Assembly (NCBI RefSeq): GCF_008369445.1 | Contig: NZ_VTWH01000001.1 | Span: 186,001 to 250,000, forward strand | Direction of reading: 5' to 3' | Length of the DNA stretch: 64,000 nt | DNA from: Aureimonas fodinaquatilis | GTDB lineage: Bacteria; Pseudomonadota; Alphaproteobacteria; Rhizobiales; Rhizobiaceae | Part shown: positions 16,853 through 25,985 of the stretch, piece by piece | Position numbering within the stretch: the stretch's first letter is position 1 | Layout: each line of letters opens with the position of its first letter | Program-made: the position numbers and the translations under genes | Notes under the pieces: model-generated | The model's database searches: none | What the model saw: the letters and a program-made list of their open reading frames with translations, nothing else | Told to the model about the DNA's origin: nothing

Positions 16853-17887
16853 ATGCGTATTCCCGTGACCCTGCTGACCGGCTTTCTGGGCAGCGGCAAG
16901 ACAACTTTGCTCAACGCCTGGCTTCGCGATCCCTCGCTTGCGGATGCCGCGGTCATCGTCAACGAATTCGGCGAGATCGGCATCGACCATGCTCTGATTG
17001 CGGCCAGCAATGACAACACCATCGAACTGAGCACCGGCTGCCTCTGCTGCATGGTGTCGGGCGATCTGGTCAACACGTTGCGCGAACTGAACGAAAAACT
17101 CGCCCGTGGTGACGTTCGACCGTTCAACCGGGTCTTTATCGAGACCACGGGCGTTGCCGATCCTGTTCCGGTTATCCAGTCTCTCATGACGTTTCCGGTG
17201 GCCGGTCGCTATGTTCTCAACCGCGTGGTGACCGTTGTCGATGCTGTCCAGGGCGAACGCACGCTGAATGATTTCCAGGAAGCATCGCGCCAGGTCGCGG
17301 TGGCGGACGACATTATCCTGTCCAAGGTCGATCTGGCTGCGGAGCACGCATCGGTCGTGGCAAAAATCCGCTCCCTCAATGCGTCAGCACGACTTATGGA
17401 ATCCAGTGTGGCCGAACCGGTGCTGCCTTCCGATCTTCTGGCGCCCGGTGCGTTCAATCCGGTTGGCAGCGTGGTGGACGTCGAAAAGTGGATGGCGGAT
17501 GCGGGCTTCTCGCCTGGTCAGGCTGCACATGGCGGACATGGCCATCACCACCACCATCATCACGACAGCGTTTTCACCACCTTTACGCTCGAATTCGACG
17601 AGCCGCTTGAATGGTCGCATGTCGCCCATTGGCTCGATGCGCTGGTTATCGCCCATGGCAGCGATCTGCTGCGCGTGAAAGGCATATTCGACATCGCCGG
17701 CAAATCAAAGCCGATCGTGCTTCAAGCGGTTCAGACGCTGTTTCATCCGCCCTTTGAACTGCCGCACTGGCCGCAGGGCGAACGCCGATCACGCGTGGTT
17801 TTCATAACGCGCAATCTCTCAAGGGAATTTGTTGTCGAGGTTCTCGATACGCTGCGCGGACGCGCGCCAGAGGCCAAACAGGCCTGA
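16853..17887 (+). CDS. CobW/ZNG1-type GTPase, probable metallochaperone
   Basis: A 344-residue P-loop GTPase of the COG0523 family. Walker A GFLGSGKTT is at residues 10-18, the metal-binding CxCC motif (GCLCC) near 63, ETTGVADP near 96, SKVDLA near 160, a His-rich stretch (HGGHGH then six more His) near 225-237, and the CobW C-terminal domain to the end. The ATG at 16853 is preferred to an upstream GTG. Members insert zinc or other metals into client enzymes; the metal-dependent amidohydrolase gene that follows 33 bases later is the obvious client, which is inference. A nitrile hydratase or cobalamin link is not supported by neighbours. Confidence 0.88.
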   Translation: MRIPVTLLTGFLGSGKTTLLNAWLRDPSLADAAVIVNEFGEIGIDHALIAASNDNTIELSTGCLCCMVSGDLVNTLRELNEKLARGDVRPFNRVFIETTGVADPVPVIQSLMTFPVAGRYVLNRVVTVVDAVQGERTLNDFQEASRQVAVADDIILSKVDLAAEHASVVAKIRSLNASARLMESSVAEPVLPSDLLAPGAFNPVGSVVDVEKWMADAGFSPGQAAHGGHGHHHHHHHDSVFTTFTLEFDEPLEWSHVAHWLDALVIAHGSDLLRVKGIFDIAGKSKPIVLQAVQTLFHPPFELPHWPQGERRSRVVFITRNLSREFVVEVLDTLRGRAPEAKQA

Positions 17888-17920
17888 TCCCTTTTCCAGT
17901 CGAACATGAAGGAATGCAAG

Positions 17921-19318
17921 ATGGACACGCTTATCAAAAACGGAACCATTGTCGTGCCGGAAGGTCGGTATGAGGGCGATATCGCCATTGCCGACGGCAA
18001 GATTGCCGCCATCTATGAGCCCGGCAAAGCGCCGGAAAATGAAGCAGCTGAAATCATTGATGCAGCAGGTCTGGCGGTGTTTCCAGGAGTCATCGACATG
18101 CATTCGCATCATCGGCAGGGCTCAAAGCCCGGCTTTGAATACAAGGACACAATCTACACCTCGACGCAGCAATGCGCGGCTGGCGGCGTGACGACTTCGG
18201 TTGCGATGCCGAATGTGACGCCGCCGCCAAACACAATGCAACTTCTGCAAGACCAGTTCGCCGTCTACAAAACTGATGCGATTGTGGACTGGAACTTCAA
18301 TCCCGCTCCGACCATCATCGACGAAGTGCCAGCTATGGCAACAGCGGACATTGCAGCATTCAAGTTTTTCATGGTGGTGGATACTGGCCGCGATTATCCG
18401 CACATGCCAGGCATCGGTGTGCATGATCACGGCAAGATCCTCGAGATCATGCTGGCATGCGCCAAGGAAGGCGTTCCGTTGATGGTGCATCCGCATGATC
18501 AGGCGCTGATGGATATCATCGAGCAGGAATTCTGGGCGCGTGGCGAACGCGATGCTCTTGCCTATGCAAAAGCCTATGCGGCCTATGACGGCGTCATCTG
18601 GGAAACGGCAATCGCTACACTGCTGCGTCTTCAAAAAGCGGCCGGATGTCACCTTCATATATTGCACACACAGACAGCCGGCAGTGTCGATCTGATCCGC
18701 AAGGCAAAGGCCAATGGCCAGAAGGTCACCTGCGAGATCAATCCATGGGCATTGTTCCTCGGCTGCGACTGGTCTTCGATCCAGCGGCTCGGTTCTTACG
18801 CGTTGTCATACTGGGTGCCGGAAAAGAATGTGCCGGGACTTTGGGAAGGTCTCATTGACGGGACCATCGACATTGTGGCGACCGATCATGCGCCTCATAT
18901 GCGAGAGGAAAAGGAAATCGGCTGGACCGATGGCTGGAAGGCTCACACCGGCACGCCATCAGCCCAGTTCTACCTCAGCATGTTCGTAACAGCCGCGCTT
19001 GAAGGCAAGATTCCCCTCGAGCGCGTTTCGGAAGCCACCTCGGCGTCTCCGGCCCGGCTGTTCGGCCTTACAAGCAAAGGCCGCATTGCGGAAGGATATG
19101 ATGCCGATCTTGTTCTCGTCGATCTCGAAAACGAGTATGAAATCCGCGACGAGGATGTGCTTAGCCTTTCGGGCTGGAGCCCCTATGCCGGGCGCAAGCT
19201 CAAGGGCAAGCCAGTGCGCACTGTCCTGCGCGGCCACACCATCTTTCTGGATGGCAAGGTCGTGGGAGAAAAGGGATATGGTCGGCAGGCCAAGGCGGTT
19301 CACGGAGCCCGGGCCTGA
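17921..19318 (+). CDS. Cyclic amidohydrolase, dihydroorotase/allantoinase/hydantoinase-like
   Basis: A 465-residue TIM-barrel amidohydrolase predicted to open a cyclic amide ring with a binuclear metal centre. The ligands are visible: DMHSH gives His61 and His63, AFKFF gives the carboxylated Lys148, VHPHD gives a His near 190, ILHTQT a further His near 246, and ATDHAP gives Asp322. The C-terminal half has the usual GRIAEGYDADLVLVD. The ATG at 17921 has AAGGA seven bases upstream; an ATG at 17906 overlaps that site. It differs clearly from the hydantoinase at 31353, so substrate could be allantoin, a hydantoin or another cyclic ureide. Confidence 0.85.
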   Translation: MDTLIKNGTIVVPEGRYEGDIAIADGKIAAIYEPGKAPENEAAEIIDAAGLAVFPGVIDMHSHHRQGSKPGFEYKDTIYTSTQQCAAGGVTTSVAMPNVTPPPNTMQLLQDQFAVYKTDAIVDWNFNPAPTIIDEVPAMATADIAAFKFFMVVDTGRDYPHMPGIGVHDHGKILEIMLACAKEGVPLMVHPHDQALMDIIEQEFWARGERDALAYAKAYAAYDGVIWETAIATLLRLQKAAGCHLHILHTQTAGSVDLIRKAKANGQKVTCEINPWALFLGCDWSSIQRLGSYALSYWVPEKNVPGLWEGLIDGTIDIVATDHAPHMREEKEIGWTDGWKAHTGTPSAQFYLSMFVTAALEGKIPLERVSEATSASPARLFGLTSKGRIAEGYDADLVLVDLENEYEIRDEDVLSLSGWSPYAGRKLKGKPVRTVLRGHTIFLDGKVVGEKGYGRQAKAVHGARA

Positions 19319-20736
19319 TGAGCCTTTTGCATTGCCCCGACAATGACGGCAAAACGATAGCGGCAACTCTGGCTGGCTGGCTGGTGAGGCTGGATGCGTC
19401 CACAATTCCCGGGGAGGCGGTGACCGCCGCTCGCCGGGCGTTGATCGACGTTGCCGGGGTGATGCATGCAGGACTTGATATGCCCCTTGCCCGCCTTGTT
19501 CGCGAGGAAGCCATTCAGGAAAGCGCTTCGGGGCCGGCAAGCGTGCCGGGCACCGGGCTGCGGTTTGCGCCCGTGGTCGCGGCCCGTGTGAACTCGACAG
19601 CCGCCCATGTCCTGGACTTTGACGCAAATTTCAACCGCGGAATGGTCTTTGGCCCGGCGGTGCTGTTTCCGGCGCTGCTTGCGCTTGGCGAGGCGGAAAA
19701 CACTGACGGCAGCACGGTGCTGAACGCGTTCGCGATCGGCACGGAGGTTTGCCGGACTCTGGCCGAGAGCTTGTCCCCGCGGCCTTACACGAAGTCGCGG
19801 GACAGCCTGTTCTATCTTGGTTGGTTCAACACCGGAGTGCTAGGGCCGATTGGCGTGGCCGCCGCCTGCGGCTGGATGATGAAGCTGCCTGCTGAGCAGA
19901 TGCGCAACGCCATCGCCATTGCGGCGGTGCAGGCTTGCGGTCTCAGAATCGGGGTCGGTTCCGATATGAAGCCGTTGATGGCGGCACGGGCTTCAGAAAC
20001 AGGACTGCGCGCTGCATTGCTGGCACGCAGGGGAGTGTTGGCGCCTGCCGATGCAATGGAAGGGCACCGGGGGTTCATTCAGGTTGTTAATGGCGGGAAA
20101 TGGACGCCGGACGCGTTCGACGCCCTTGGCAGCTTCCAGGATGCAGGCCCCTCGTTCAAACTGTACCCCGCCTGTTCTTCGGTTCAGGCTGCAGCCGAGG
20201 CGCTGGATGCCATTCTCCAGCAAAGCGGCATTGCGGGCGAACAGGTCGAAACCGTCACATGCGAAGTAACAAACCATATCGCCAGCAACCTGGCCTTTGA
20301 TGATCCACAGAACGTTACACAGGCGCAATTCTCCATCTCTTATGCGCTTGGCTGCATTCTTGCAGATGGCGAGTTTTCATATCGACATCTGACTGCCGAA
20401 AAGCTCGCATCGCCTGCCATACGAAGTGCGATGACGAAAATCAGCATGCAAGCTACTCTGGACTTCGATGACGAGGTGCTGGAACGCGCATCGCCGGAGG
20501 CCACGCGCGTGATTGTTCGCACCAGTCAGGGTGCCGTGCACGACATGCGCCTGAATGCATCCACGGGAAAACCGGTAAACCCGATGAGCGACGAGATGCT
20601 GGAAAGAAAGTTTCTGTCGAACACCCGCGACAGGCTCGGCATGCCCGCTGCCAAGGCGTTGCTGGCAAGGCTGAATGGCATTGATCAGATAGGCAACCTG
20701 CAAGATCTGTTTTCCAGAGCGGGAGAACCGGCATGA
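19318..20736 (+). CDS. MmgE/PrpD family protein
   Basis: A 472-residue member of the MmgE/PrpD superfamily, which includes 2-methylcitrate dehydratase, cis-aconitate decarboxylase and an iminodisuccinate epimerase. Family features are RRALIDVAGVMHAG, AAHVLDFDANFNRGMVFGPAVLFPALLALGE and KLYPACSSVQAAAEALD. Its ATG overlaps the amidohydrolase stop by one base (TGATG) and its own stop overlaps the next ATG by four. Given no methylcitrate-cycle genes nearby, I infer a role as an epimerase, dehydratase or decarboxylase acting on the ring-opened product. Confidence 0.85.
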   Translation: MSLLHCPDNDGKTIAATLAGWLVRLDASTIPGEAVTAARRALIDVAGVMHAGLDMPLARLVREEAIQESASGPASVPGTGLRFAPVVAARVNSTAAHVLDFDANFNRGMVFGPAVLFPALLALGEAENTDGSTVLNAFAIGTEVCRTLAESLSPRPYTKSRDSLFYLGWFNTGVLGPIGVAAACGWMMKLPAEQMRNAIAIAAVQACGLRIGVGSDMKPLMAARASETGLRAALLARRGVLAPADAMEGHRGFIQVVNGGKWTPDAFDALGSFQDAGPSFKLYPACSSVQAAAEALDAILQQSGIAGEQVETVTCEVTNHIASNLAFDDPQNVTQAQFSISYALGCILADGEFSYRHLTAEKLASPAIRSAMTKISMQATLDFDDEVLERASPEATRVIVRTSQGAVHDMRLNASTGKPVNPMSDEMLERKFLSNTRDRLGMPAAKALLARLNGIDQIGNLQDLFSRAGEPA

Positions 20737-21842
20737 AGTTGGCGATTCTCGGCGCGGGCGCAATGGGGCTGACCGCGGCGGCTGTCGCAACGTCTCGTGG
20801 CCACGAAGCCGTTCTATGGTCGCCGTCTGGCAAATCGACGACTGGCCTTGCCGAAAAAGGGTTCGTCACCTCCACCGGTGCGATCGAGGGCAACTGGCCC
20901 GTGAAGTTCGGCAACAGCATCGACGAAACGCTGGCCAATGCAGACGCAGTTCTTCTGGCCGTTGATGCCAATGGGCACCGGGGGGTGATGGAAGCGGCTG
21001 CGCCTCATATGAAGTCCGGCGTACCGTTCATCGTCAGCGCCGCGCATTCGCTGAGTGGCCTTTATCTGGCGCAACTTTTGGCCATGCGCGGAACCGATGC
21101 CCCCGTTGTTTCATGGAACACCAGCGCAGGAACGGCCCACCGCACCGCAAACGGCGCTGTTGATATACGCGTGGTGCGTTCCCGCATTGAGGCGTCAGTT
21201 ACGCCGGCAAGTGCATCCGCCGATGCAATGGCCATGTGTCGGGCACTGTTCCCGGCGCATTTCGAAGAACGGGCCAGCGCGCTTGAGATCGGGCTTCTTG
21301 CCAATTGCAATCCGGTGTTTCATGTGCCGGTCTGCCTGGCGAACATTGCGCGTATTGAGAACGGGGAGCATTGGGCGCCCTATGAACAGACCACACCCGC
21401 CGCAGGGCGTCTGATGGAAGCGCTGGACGGCGAACGGATTGCCATAGCGAACGCGTATGGTTTCGATATTCATTCGGTGAATGAGCATTTCCACCGCTCT
21501 TTCAAAACGCCTCTGGCCAGCATGGATGTCATGAATGCGACGCTTCATGCCGTTGGTCGAGGGCCGAAAGGCCCGATGAGCGTTCAGCATCGCTATCTGA
21601 TGCAGGACATACCTTACGGTCTTGTCTTTGCCGCCGCTGTCGGGCGCATCGCTGCAGTGCCGACGCCAGTCCACGATGCCACTATTCTTCTGGCGAGTAC
21701 GATGCTCGATTTCGATTTCGCCGGGGCCAACACCATCCTCGAAGCGCTGGATCTGGGCGAAATGTCTCGAAACGAGCTTACCGCATTTGCAAACAGCGGG
21801 CACAGACCAACCATGGATCTCCGTACGGGAACAAGCCAATGA
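20733..21842 (+). CDS. NAD(P)-dependent opine/octopine dehydrogenase family oxidoreductase
   Basis: A 369-residue oxidoreductase with an N-terminal Rossmann fold (LAILGAGAMGLTAAAVATSRGHEAVLWSP) and a C-terminal helical octopine-dehydrogenase domain. HxPVCLANIARIE near residue 196 and a His-rich NEHFHRSF stretch are where the family carries its catalytic His-Asp pair (HVPVCLAN here). Such enzymes reductively couple, or oxidatively split, an amino acid and a keto acid. In an uptake operon the splitting direction, releasing keto acid plus amine, is more likely; this is inference. ATGA overlaps link it to both neighbours. Confidence 0.82.
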   Translation: MKLAILGAGAMGLTAAAVATSRGHEAVLWSPSGKSTTGLAEKGFVTSTGAIEGNWPVKFGNSIDETLANADAVLLAVDANGHRGVMEAAAPHMKSGVPFIVSAAHSLSGLYLAQLLAMRGTDAPVVSWNTSAGTAHRTANGAVDIRVVRSRIEASVTPASASADAMAMCRALFPAHFEERASALEIGLLANCNPVFHVPVCLANIARIENGEHWAPYEQTTPAAGRLMEALDGERIAIANAYGFDIHSVNEHFHRSFKTPLASMDVMNATLHAVGRGPKGPMSVQHRYLMQDIPYGLVFAAAVGRIAAVPTPVHDATILLASTMLDFDFAGANTILEALDLGEMSRNELTAFANSGHRPTMDLRTGTSQ

Positions 21843-22633
21843 CTTTTTGGGATCGCACCTACCTTTTTCTGCAGGGAGACAGCCGGACCAGCGCGCTTGT
21901 TCGCGTCGGGTTTTCGGTCGCCCTGGTCCTGCTTGTCTGGGAGATACTGACGGCGACGGTGGTAACCAATCGGCTTTTGCTGGTGCCGCCGCTTGAAGTG
22001 TTCGAGGCGCTCAGCCGCGAATTTGCGAACGGCAATGTGTGGAAAAACGGTGCTGCCACCGGGCTGGCCCTTCTGATCTCGTTTCCGGTTGCTGTGTTTA
22101 TAGGTGTCGCAGGCGGATTGATCCTGGCATCAAACCGGCTTTTCTCGCTGACTGCCGGCCCGATGCTGATGGCCCTGTACTCGGTGCCCGTTGTCGCGCT
22201 GGCGCCCCTGTTCATTGCCTGGCTGGGTCTGGGCTTTGCATCGAAGTTCGTCATTGTATCGCTGGTGGCGGTGTTCCCGGTGCTGGTCACAACCGAAGTG
22301 GGCCTTCGCGCCACTGATAAAGGGCTGGTGGACGCGGCACGTTCGTTCAACGCGAATGGCTGGCAGATTTTCACGACGGTCACACTGCCCTATGCACTTC
22401 CATACGTTGTCAGCGGCGTGCGTGTGGCCTGGGCGCGCGCGCTGGTTGGAATTGTCGTCGCGGAATTCTTCGGATCCTTCGCCGGTTTCGGCTTTGCCAT
22501 TCTTGCAGCAGGCCAGACTTTCGATACGGCAACGCTGCTTGCCTACGTCATTTTGCTGGGTGCAATGGGCGTGATCGGCAGCCTGTTCTTCGAGAGCGCG
22601 GAGCGCCGTCTTGCGCCCTGGCGGCATGAGTAG
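21839..22633 (+). CDS. ABC transporter permease (SsuC/TauC type)
   Basis: A 264-residue inner-membrane permease with six or so hydrophobic segments and the binding-protein-dependent transport signature around EVGLRATDKGLVDAARSFNANGWQIFTTVTLPYALPYVVSGVRVAWARALVGIV-like region (the EAA loop, residues about 155-205). It forms the channel for the binding protein at 15812 with the ATPase at 22680. Its ATG overlaps the oxidoreductase stop by four bases. Confidence 0.9.
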   Translation: MTFWDRTYLFLQGDSRTSALVRVGFSVALVLLVWEILTATVVTNRLLLVPPLEVFEALSREFANGNVWKNGAATGLALLISFPVAVFIGVAGGLILASNRLFSLTAGPMLMALYSVPVVALAPLFIAWLGLGFASKFVIVSLVAVFPVLVTTEVGLRATDKGLVDAARSFNANGWQIFTTVTLPYALPYVVSGVRVAWARALVGIVVAEFFGSFAGFGFAILAAGQTFDTATLLAYVILLGAMGVIGSLFFESAERRLAPWRHE

Positions 22634-22679
22634 ACCGGGTGACCATGCCGAACAAAATTTCTTCACTGTGGAGACAGTC

Positions 22680-23462
22680 ATGACCGTCGCGCTTGAAATC
22701 AGCAAAATCTTCAAAAGGTTTGAACGCCCGGGTCGTCCGACGATCGAGGCGTTGAAAGACATCAATCTTACTGTCAGGCAGGGTGAATTCGTCTCCATCG
22801 TCGGGGCGAGCGGCAGCGGAAAATCGACCCTCCTGCGGATCATCGATGGGCTGACGCCAGCCAGCTCCGGCACAATCTCGGTCAACGGCACGCCGGTGAC
22901 ACGTCCGGGTAAGGACAGGGCAGTGGTTTTTCAGCAGGATTCGCTTCTGCCATGGAAGACCGTGATCGAAAATGTTGCCTATGGCCTTGCTATCAACGGC
23001 GTGAAGCGGAAGGAACGCGAAAAGACTGCGCGCCATTTCATCGACGTATCCGGATTGCAAGGCTTTGAACATCACTATCCGCACCAACTGTCCGGAGGTA
23101 TGCGCCAACGGGTGAACGTCGCGCGCGCACTGGCAGTGAGCCCGGATATTCTTCTTCTGGACGAGCCGTTCGCGGCGCTGGATGCGCAGACCCGGGAGGT
23201 GATGCAGACCGAGTTGCTCCGCATCTGGGAGGAAGAGAAAAAAACGGTTGTTCTGATCACTCACCAGATTGACGAAGCCGTTTTCCTTTCCGATCGCGTC
23301 GTCGTTTTCAGTGCGCGTCCCGGTCAGATCCGGGAAGAAATCGAAATCGACCTGCCACGCCCGCGAGATCTTGAAGTTAAACGAAGCGCTCCATTCGTCG
23401 CTTATGTCGATCACATCTGGAAACTGATCGAGCAGGAAGTGCGCCTTGGAATGAAAAGCTGA
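22680..23462 (+). CDS. ABC transporter ATP-binding protein (SsuB/TauB type)
   Basis: A 260-residue ATPase: Walker [10 protein letters not shown] near residue 42, Q-loop [13 protein letters not shown], signature LSGGMRQRV near 138, Walker [13 protein letters not shown] and the H-loop THQIDEA. LPW after the Q-loop is characteristic of the nitrate/sulfonate/taurine class. I take the ATG at 22680 because GGAGA lies five bases upstream; an earlier ATG at 22611 would lie inside the permease gene. This is the last gene of cluster A; a hairpin follows. Confidence 0.92.
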   Translation: MTVALEISKIFKRFERPGRPTIEALKDINLTVRQGEFVSIVGASGSGKSTLLRIIDGLTPASSGTISVNGTPVTRPGKDRAVVFQQDSLLPWKTVIENVAYGLAINGVKRKEREKTARHFIDVSGLQGFEHHYPHQLSGGMRQRVNVARALAVSPDILLLDEPFAALDAQTREVMQTELLRIWEEEKKTVVLITHQIDEAVFLSDRVVVFSARPGQIREEIEIDLPRPRDLEVKRSAPFVAYVDHIWKLIEQEVRLGMKS

Positions 23463-23490
23463 CAGCGATCTTTCCCTGACGCAACCGATG

Positions 23491-23526
23491 CACAATCCGG
23501 CAGGTCCCGCTTGCCGGATCAATTGT
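23491..23526. terminator. Bidirectional terminator-like hairpin
   Basis: ATCCGGCA (23495-23502) and TGCCGGAT (23512-23519) form an 8-bp stem with a 9-base loop, extended by CACAA/TTGTG with a small bulge. It lies between the convergent ABC ATPase gene and the SLC13-type gene. Confidence 0.55.
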
Positions 23527-23543
23527 GTAGACGCAAAGCCAGC

Positions 23544-24770
23544 TTACAGCCACAGGATCCACAGCCCCGCCAGAATAAGGCAGAGGATAGAGGTGGGCAC
23601 ACCCGCGCGGCTGAATTCGCTGAAGCTGATCGTAACTCCGTGTGTTCGCCCCTGCTCAACGACAATGATTCCAGCCAGGCTGCCAAAAATCAGCATGTTG
23701 GATGAAAAACCCGTGCCCAGTGCAATTGCAGCGCCAAGAGCCTCGGGCCGCGCGACGTCGGTGAGGAACGGCGACACAAGCATGACCGCCGGGTTGTTGC
23801 CCACAACATTGCTGAGCACAGACATGACAACCAGCATTGAGAACGGGTCATGCAAATCCAGGCCAATGGCCTGAAGGCTGGTCAGCAATTCCTGCGGAAG
23901 GCCGGTTGCAGCCAGCGCCGCGTTCACGATGAAAAGTCCGATCAGCAGCAACAGGAGATCGCCATCGACCTTGCCCAGCATGTCTGTTGATGCGATGCGC
24001 CGGCTGACCAGCAGTACGGCTGCGCCCGCCATGGCGACCAGCATGTGCGGCCAGTCGGTCAAGACAAGCCCGGCAACCACGGCAATGGTGATGACCGTGG
24101 CCTTGATGGTCGCATTCCGGTTGAAGGTTATGACCGGGCTGGCCACACCGCTTTCACTCGCGGCGGGCAACGTCCATTTGCCGCGGTAAAACAGCACGAT
24201 CACTGCCCAGACAATCAGCAAGCCAAGCATTGAGGGAACAAATGCAACCTTCATGAAGCCGATGAAGCTCAGGTGAAGTGCCTCGGCGGCGATCATGTTC
24301 TGCGGCCCGCCAATGATTGTTGCGGAAGAGCCGACATTTGCGGCGAAGCAAAAGGCAAGCAGAAACGGTATCGGGTTCAATCGCCGGGCCAGGGCGATCG
24401 AGATCAGCACAGGCGTCATGGCCACAACCACCACGTCATTTGTCAGCAGCGCGGATAACCCAGCCGAAACTGCGATCAGAATGGCAAGCAGCAGCGGATA
24501 GCTGACCTTCAGCCCGCCAATCACCTGTGCCACCTTGTCGTAGAAGCCTGCGACGACGAAAGCGGCAGAGATGACCATCAAGCCGAACAGGAATCCGATG
24601 GTGCGATAGTCAATCGCCGCCCAGGCTTCGGCGGGTGTGATAAGGCCAAGTGCAATCAGCAACATCGCCCCTACGACGGCCGCTCCGGTCCGGTCCACCT
24701 TGAAACCCGGCAGGTGTCCGAAGCCCATTGCAACGTAAACCAGCAGGAAAATGGCAATCGTCAGATCCAT
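23544..24770 (-). CDS. SLC13/ArsB-type anion or dicarboxylate permease
   Basis: A 408-residue permease with about eleven hydrophobic segments, of the ion transporter superfamily that includes SLC13 (DASS), ArsB and CitMHS. Signs are LLTNDVVVVAMTPVLISIA near residue 95, GGPQNMIAAEAL and VLSNVVGNNPAVML, the two hairpin-tip repeats that bind Na+ and substrate. Substrates in the superfamily are dicarboxylates, sulfate, arsenite or Na+/H+. It lies between clusters A and B and could carry a carboxylate product, but no direct link is visible. Confidence 0.8.
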   Translation of the reverse strand: MDLTIAIFLLVYVAMGFGHLPGFKVDRTGAAVVGAMLLIALGLITPAEAWAAIDYRTIGFLFGLMVISAAFVVAGFYDKVAQVIGGLKVSYPLLLAILIAVSAGLSALLTNDVVVVAMTPVLISIALARRLNPIPFLLAFCFAANVGSSATIIGGPQNMIAAEALHLSFIGFMKVAFVPSMLGLLIVWAVIVLFYRGKWTLPAASESGVASPVITFNRNATIKATVITIAVVAGLVLTDWPHMLVAMAGAAVLLVSRRIASTDMLGKVDGDLLLLLIGLFIVNAALAATGLPQELLTSLQAIGLDLHDPFSMLVVMSVLSNVVGNNPAVMLVSPFLTDVARPEALGAAIALGTGFSSNMLIFGSLAGIIVVEQGRTHGVTISFSEFSRAGVPTSILCLILAGLWILWL

Positions 24771-24983
24771 GGGAAGCTCTTGTCCTTGTTCCGTGCCTTT
24801 GGTCTATCAGTGCCGGGACGGCAGAATCCGGGTCGAGCACAAAGATTGAGCTGACGATAGAGGTGATCCTGAATTTATAAAGACCGGCAACCATATTTTC
24901 ACCGTAACGTTTCCCGATCGTGCTTCCAGGCTGGCTTCGGTCAAGGTTGCGCATGCTTTGCTTCAGCAGTCAGGAACCCTCAA

Positions 24984-25985
24984 ATGCGGAAAGTGCCCAT
25001 GCTGAACCGACGCGTTTTTTCAATCGGTCTCGCATCGTCCATCGCTGTTCCACTGGCTGTCCCGGCGCTGGCGCAGCAACGCAGCGATGTACGGTCGGCA
25101 ATTGACGGCCTTTCACAGCTCCATGCAATCATCGTTCAGCATGGTGACGATATCGTCATTGAACATGCGGCGCGCGGCCCGGGTGTCGACCGGGTAGCCA
25201 ATATCAAATCCTGTTCAAAGAGCATCGTCGGACTGCTACTGGGCAATGCTGTTGACAGCGGGGCGATCACAGGCGTCAACGCCACCCTTGGTGACGTGGC
25301 ACCATCGCTTATCCCTGCAGACGCGTCGGCCGAGGTCGGATCCTTGACCCTGGAGGATCTGGTGACAATGCGCGCTGGACTGGAAGGGACATCCGGTGGC
25401 AATTACGGAAACTGGATCAGCTCTTCCAATTGGGTGGCATATGCGTTGCGCAGGCCAATGGTTGCTACACCCGGCGAACGGATGATCTATTCAACCGGTA
25501 CAACGCATGTTCTGGGCGCTGCGTTGACGGTTGCAACTGGCGAAACCTTGCTCAGGCAAGCGCGGATGGTGCTTGGTGAACCGCTGGGCATTGAAATCCC
25601 GGCGTGGACACGAGATCCGCAGGGCAATTATCTTGGTGGCAACGAAATGGCGCTGACACCCCGCGCCATGTTGCGCATTGCCGTCATGATGCGGGATGAG
25701 GGACTTTTCGAGGGAAAGCCCGTCATCTCCACCGACTGGTTCCGCAGCTCGACGCAAAGGCTCGCGCGGTCCCCTTATTCCGGCCTCGACTACGGCTATG
25801 GATGGTTTCTGAGCGAAAGTGGCTACATCATAGCCCGTGGTTATGGCGGCCAGATTATTGCGGCTCACCCTGAGCGAAAACTGGCCATCGCAATTACGTC
25901 GGACCCGAACATGCCCGCTCGCTCGGACGGGCATTTCGGTCGGTTGATGGAGCTGCTTGAGGGACCTGTGCTGGCGCTGGCCTGA
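24984..25985 (+). CDS. Exported serine hydrolase (beta-lactamase class C fold)
   Basis: A 333-residue serine hydrolase of the penicillin-binding-protein/class C beta-lactamase superfamily. The N-terminus (LNRRVFSIGLASSIAVPLAVPALAQ) has a twin-arginine-like motif and a cleavage site, so it is exported. The nucleophile motif is SCSK near residue 77 and the second motif YST near 170; the third KTG-type motif appears as GYGGQ near 293, as in esterases and amidases rather than lactamases. ATG at 24984 has AGGAA seven bases upstream. Isolated gene; possible role is hydrolysis of an extracellular amide or ester. Confidence 0.82.
   Translation: MRKVPMLNRRVFSIGLASSIAVPLAVPALAQQRSDVRSAIDGLSQLHAIIVQHGDDIVIEHAARGPGVDRVANIKSCSKSIVGLLLGNAVDSGAITGVNATLGDVAPSLIPADASAEVGSLTLEDLVTMRAGLEGTSGGNYGNWISSSNWVAYALRRPMVATPGERMIYSTGTTHVLGAALTVATGETLLRQARMVLGEPLGIEIPAWTRDPQGNYLGGNEMALTPRAMLRIAVMMRDEGLFEGKPVISTDWFRSSTQRLARSPYSGLDYGYGWFLSESGYIIARGYGGQIIAAHPERKLAIAITSDPNMPARSDGHFGRLMELLEGPVLALA

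Noticed and set aside
15869-17347. 492-codon minus-strand ORF across the binding-protein and CobW genes
   Set aside because: It is the antisense shadow of two well-supported genes; its composition is His/Arg-rich without domains.
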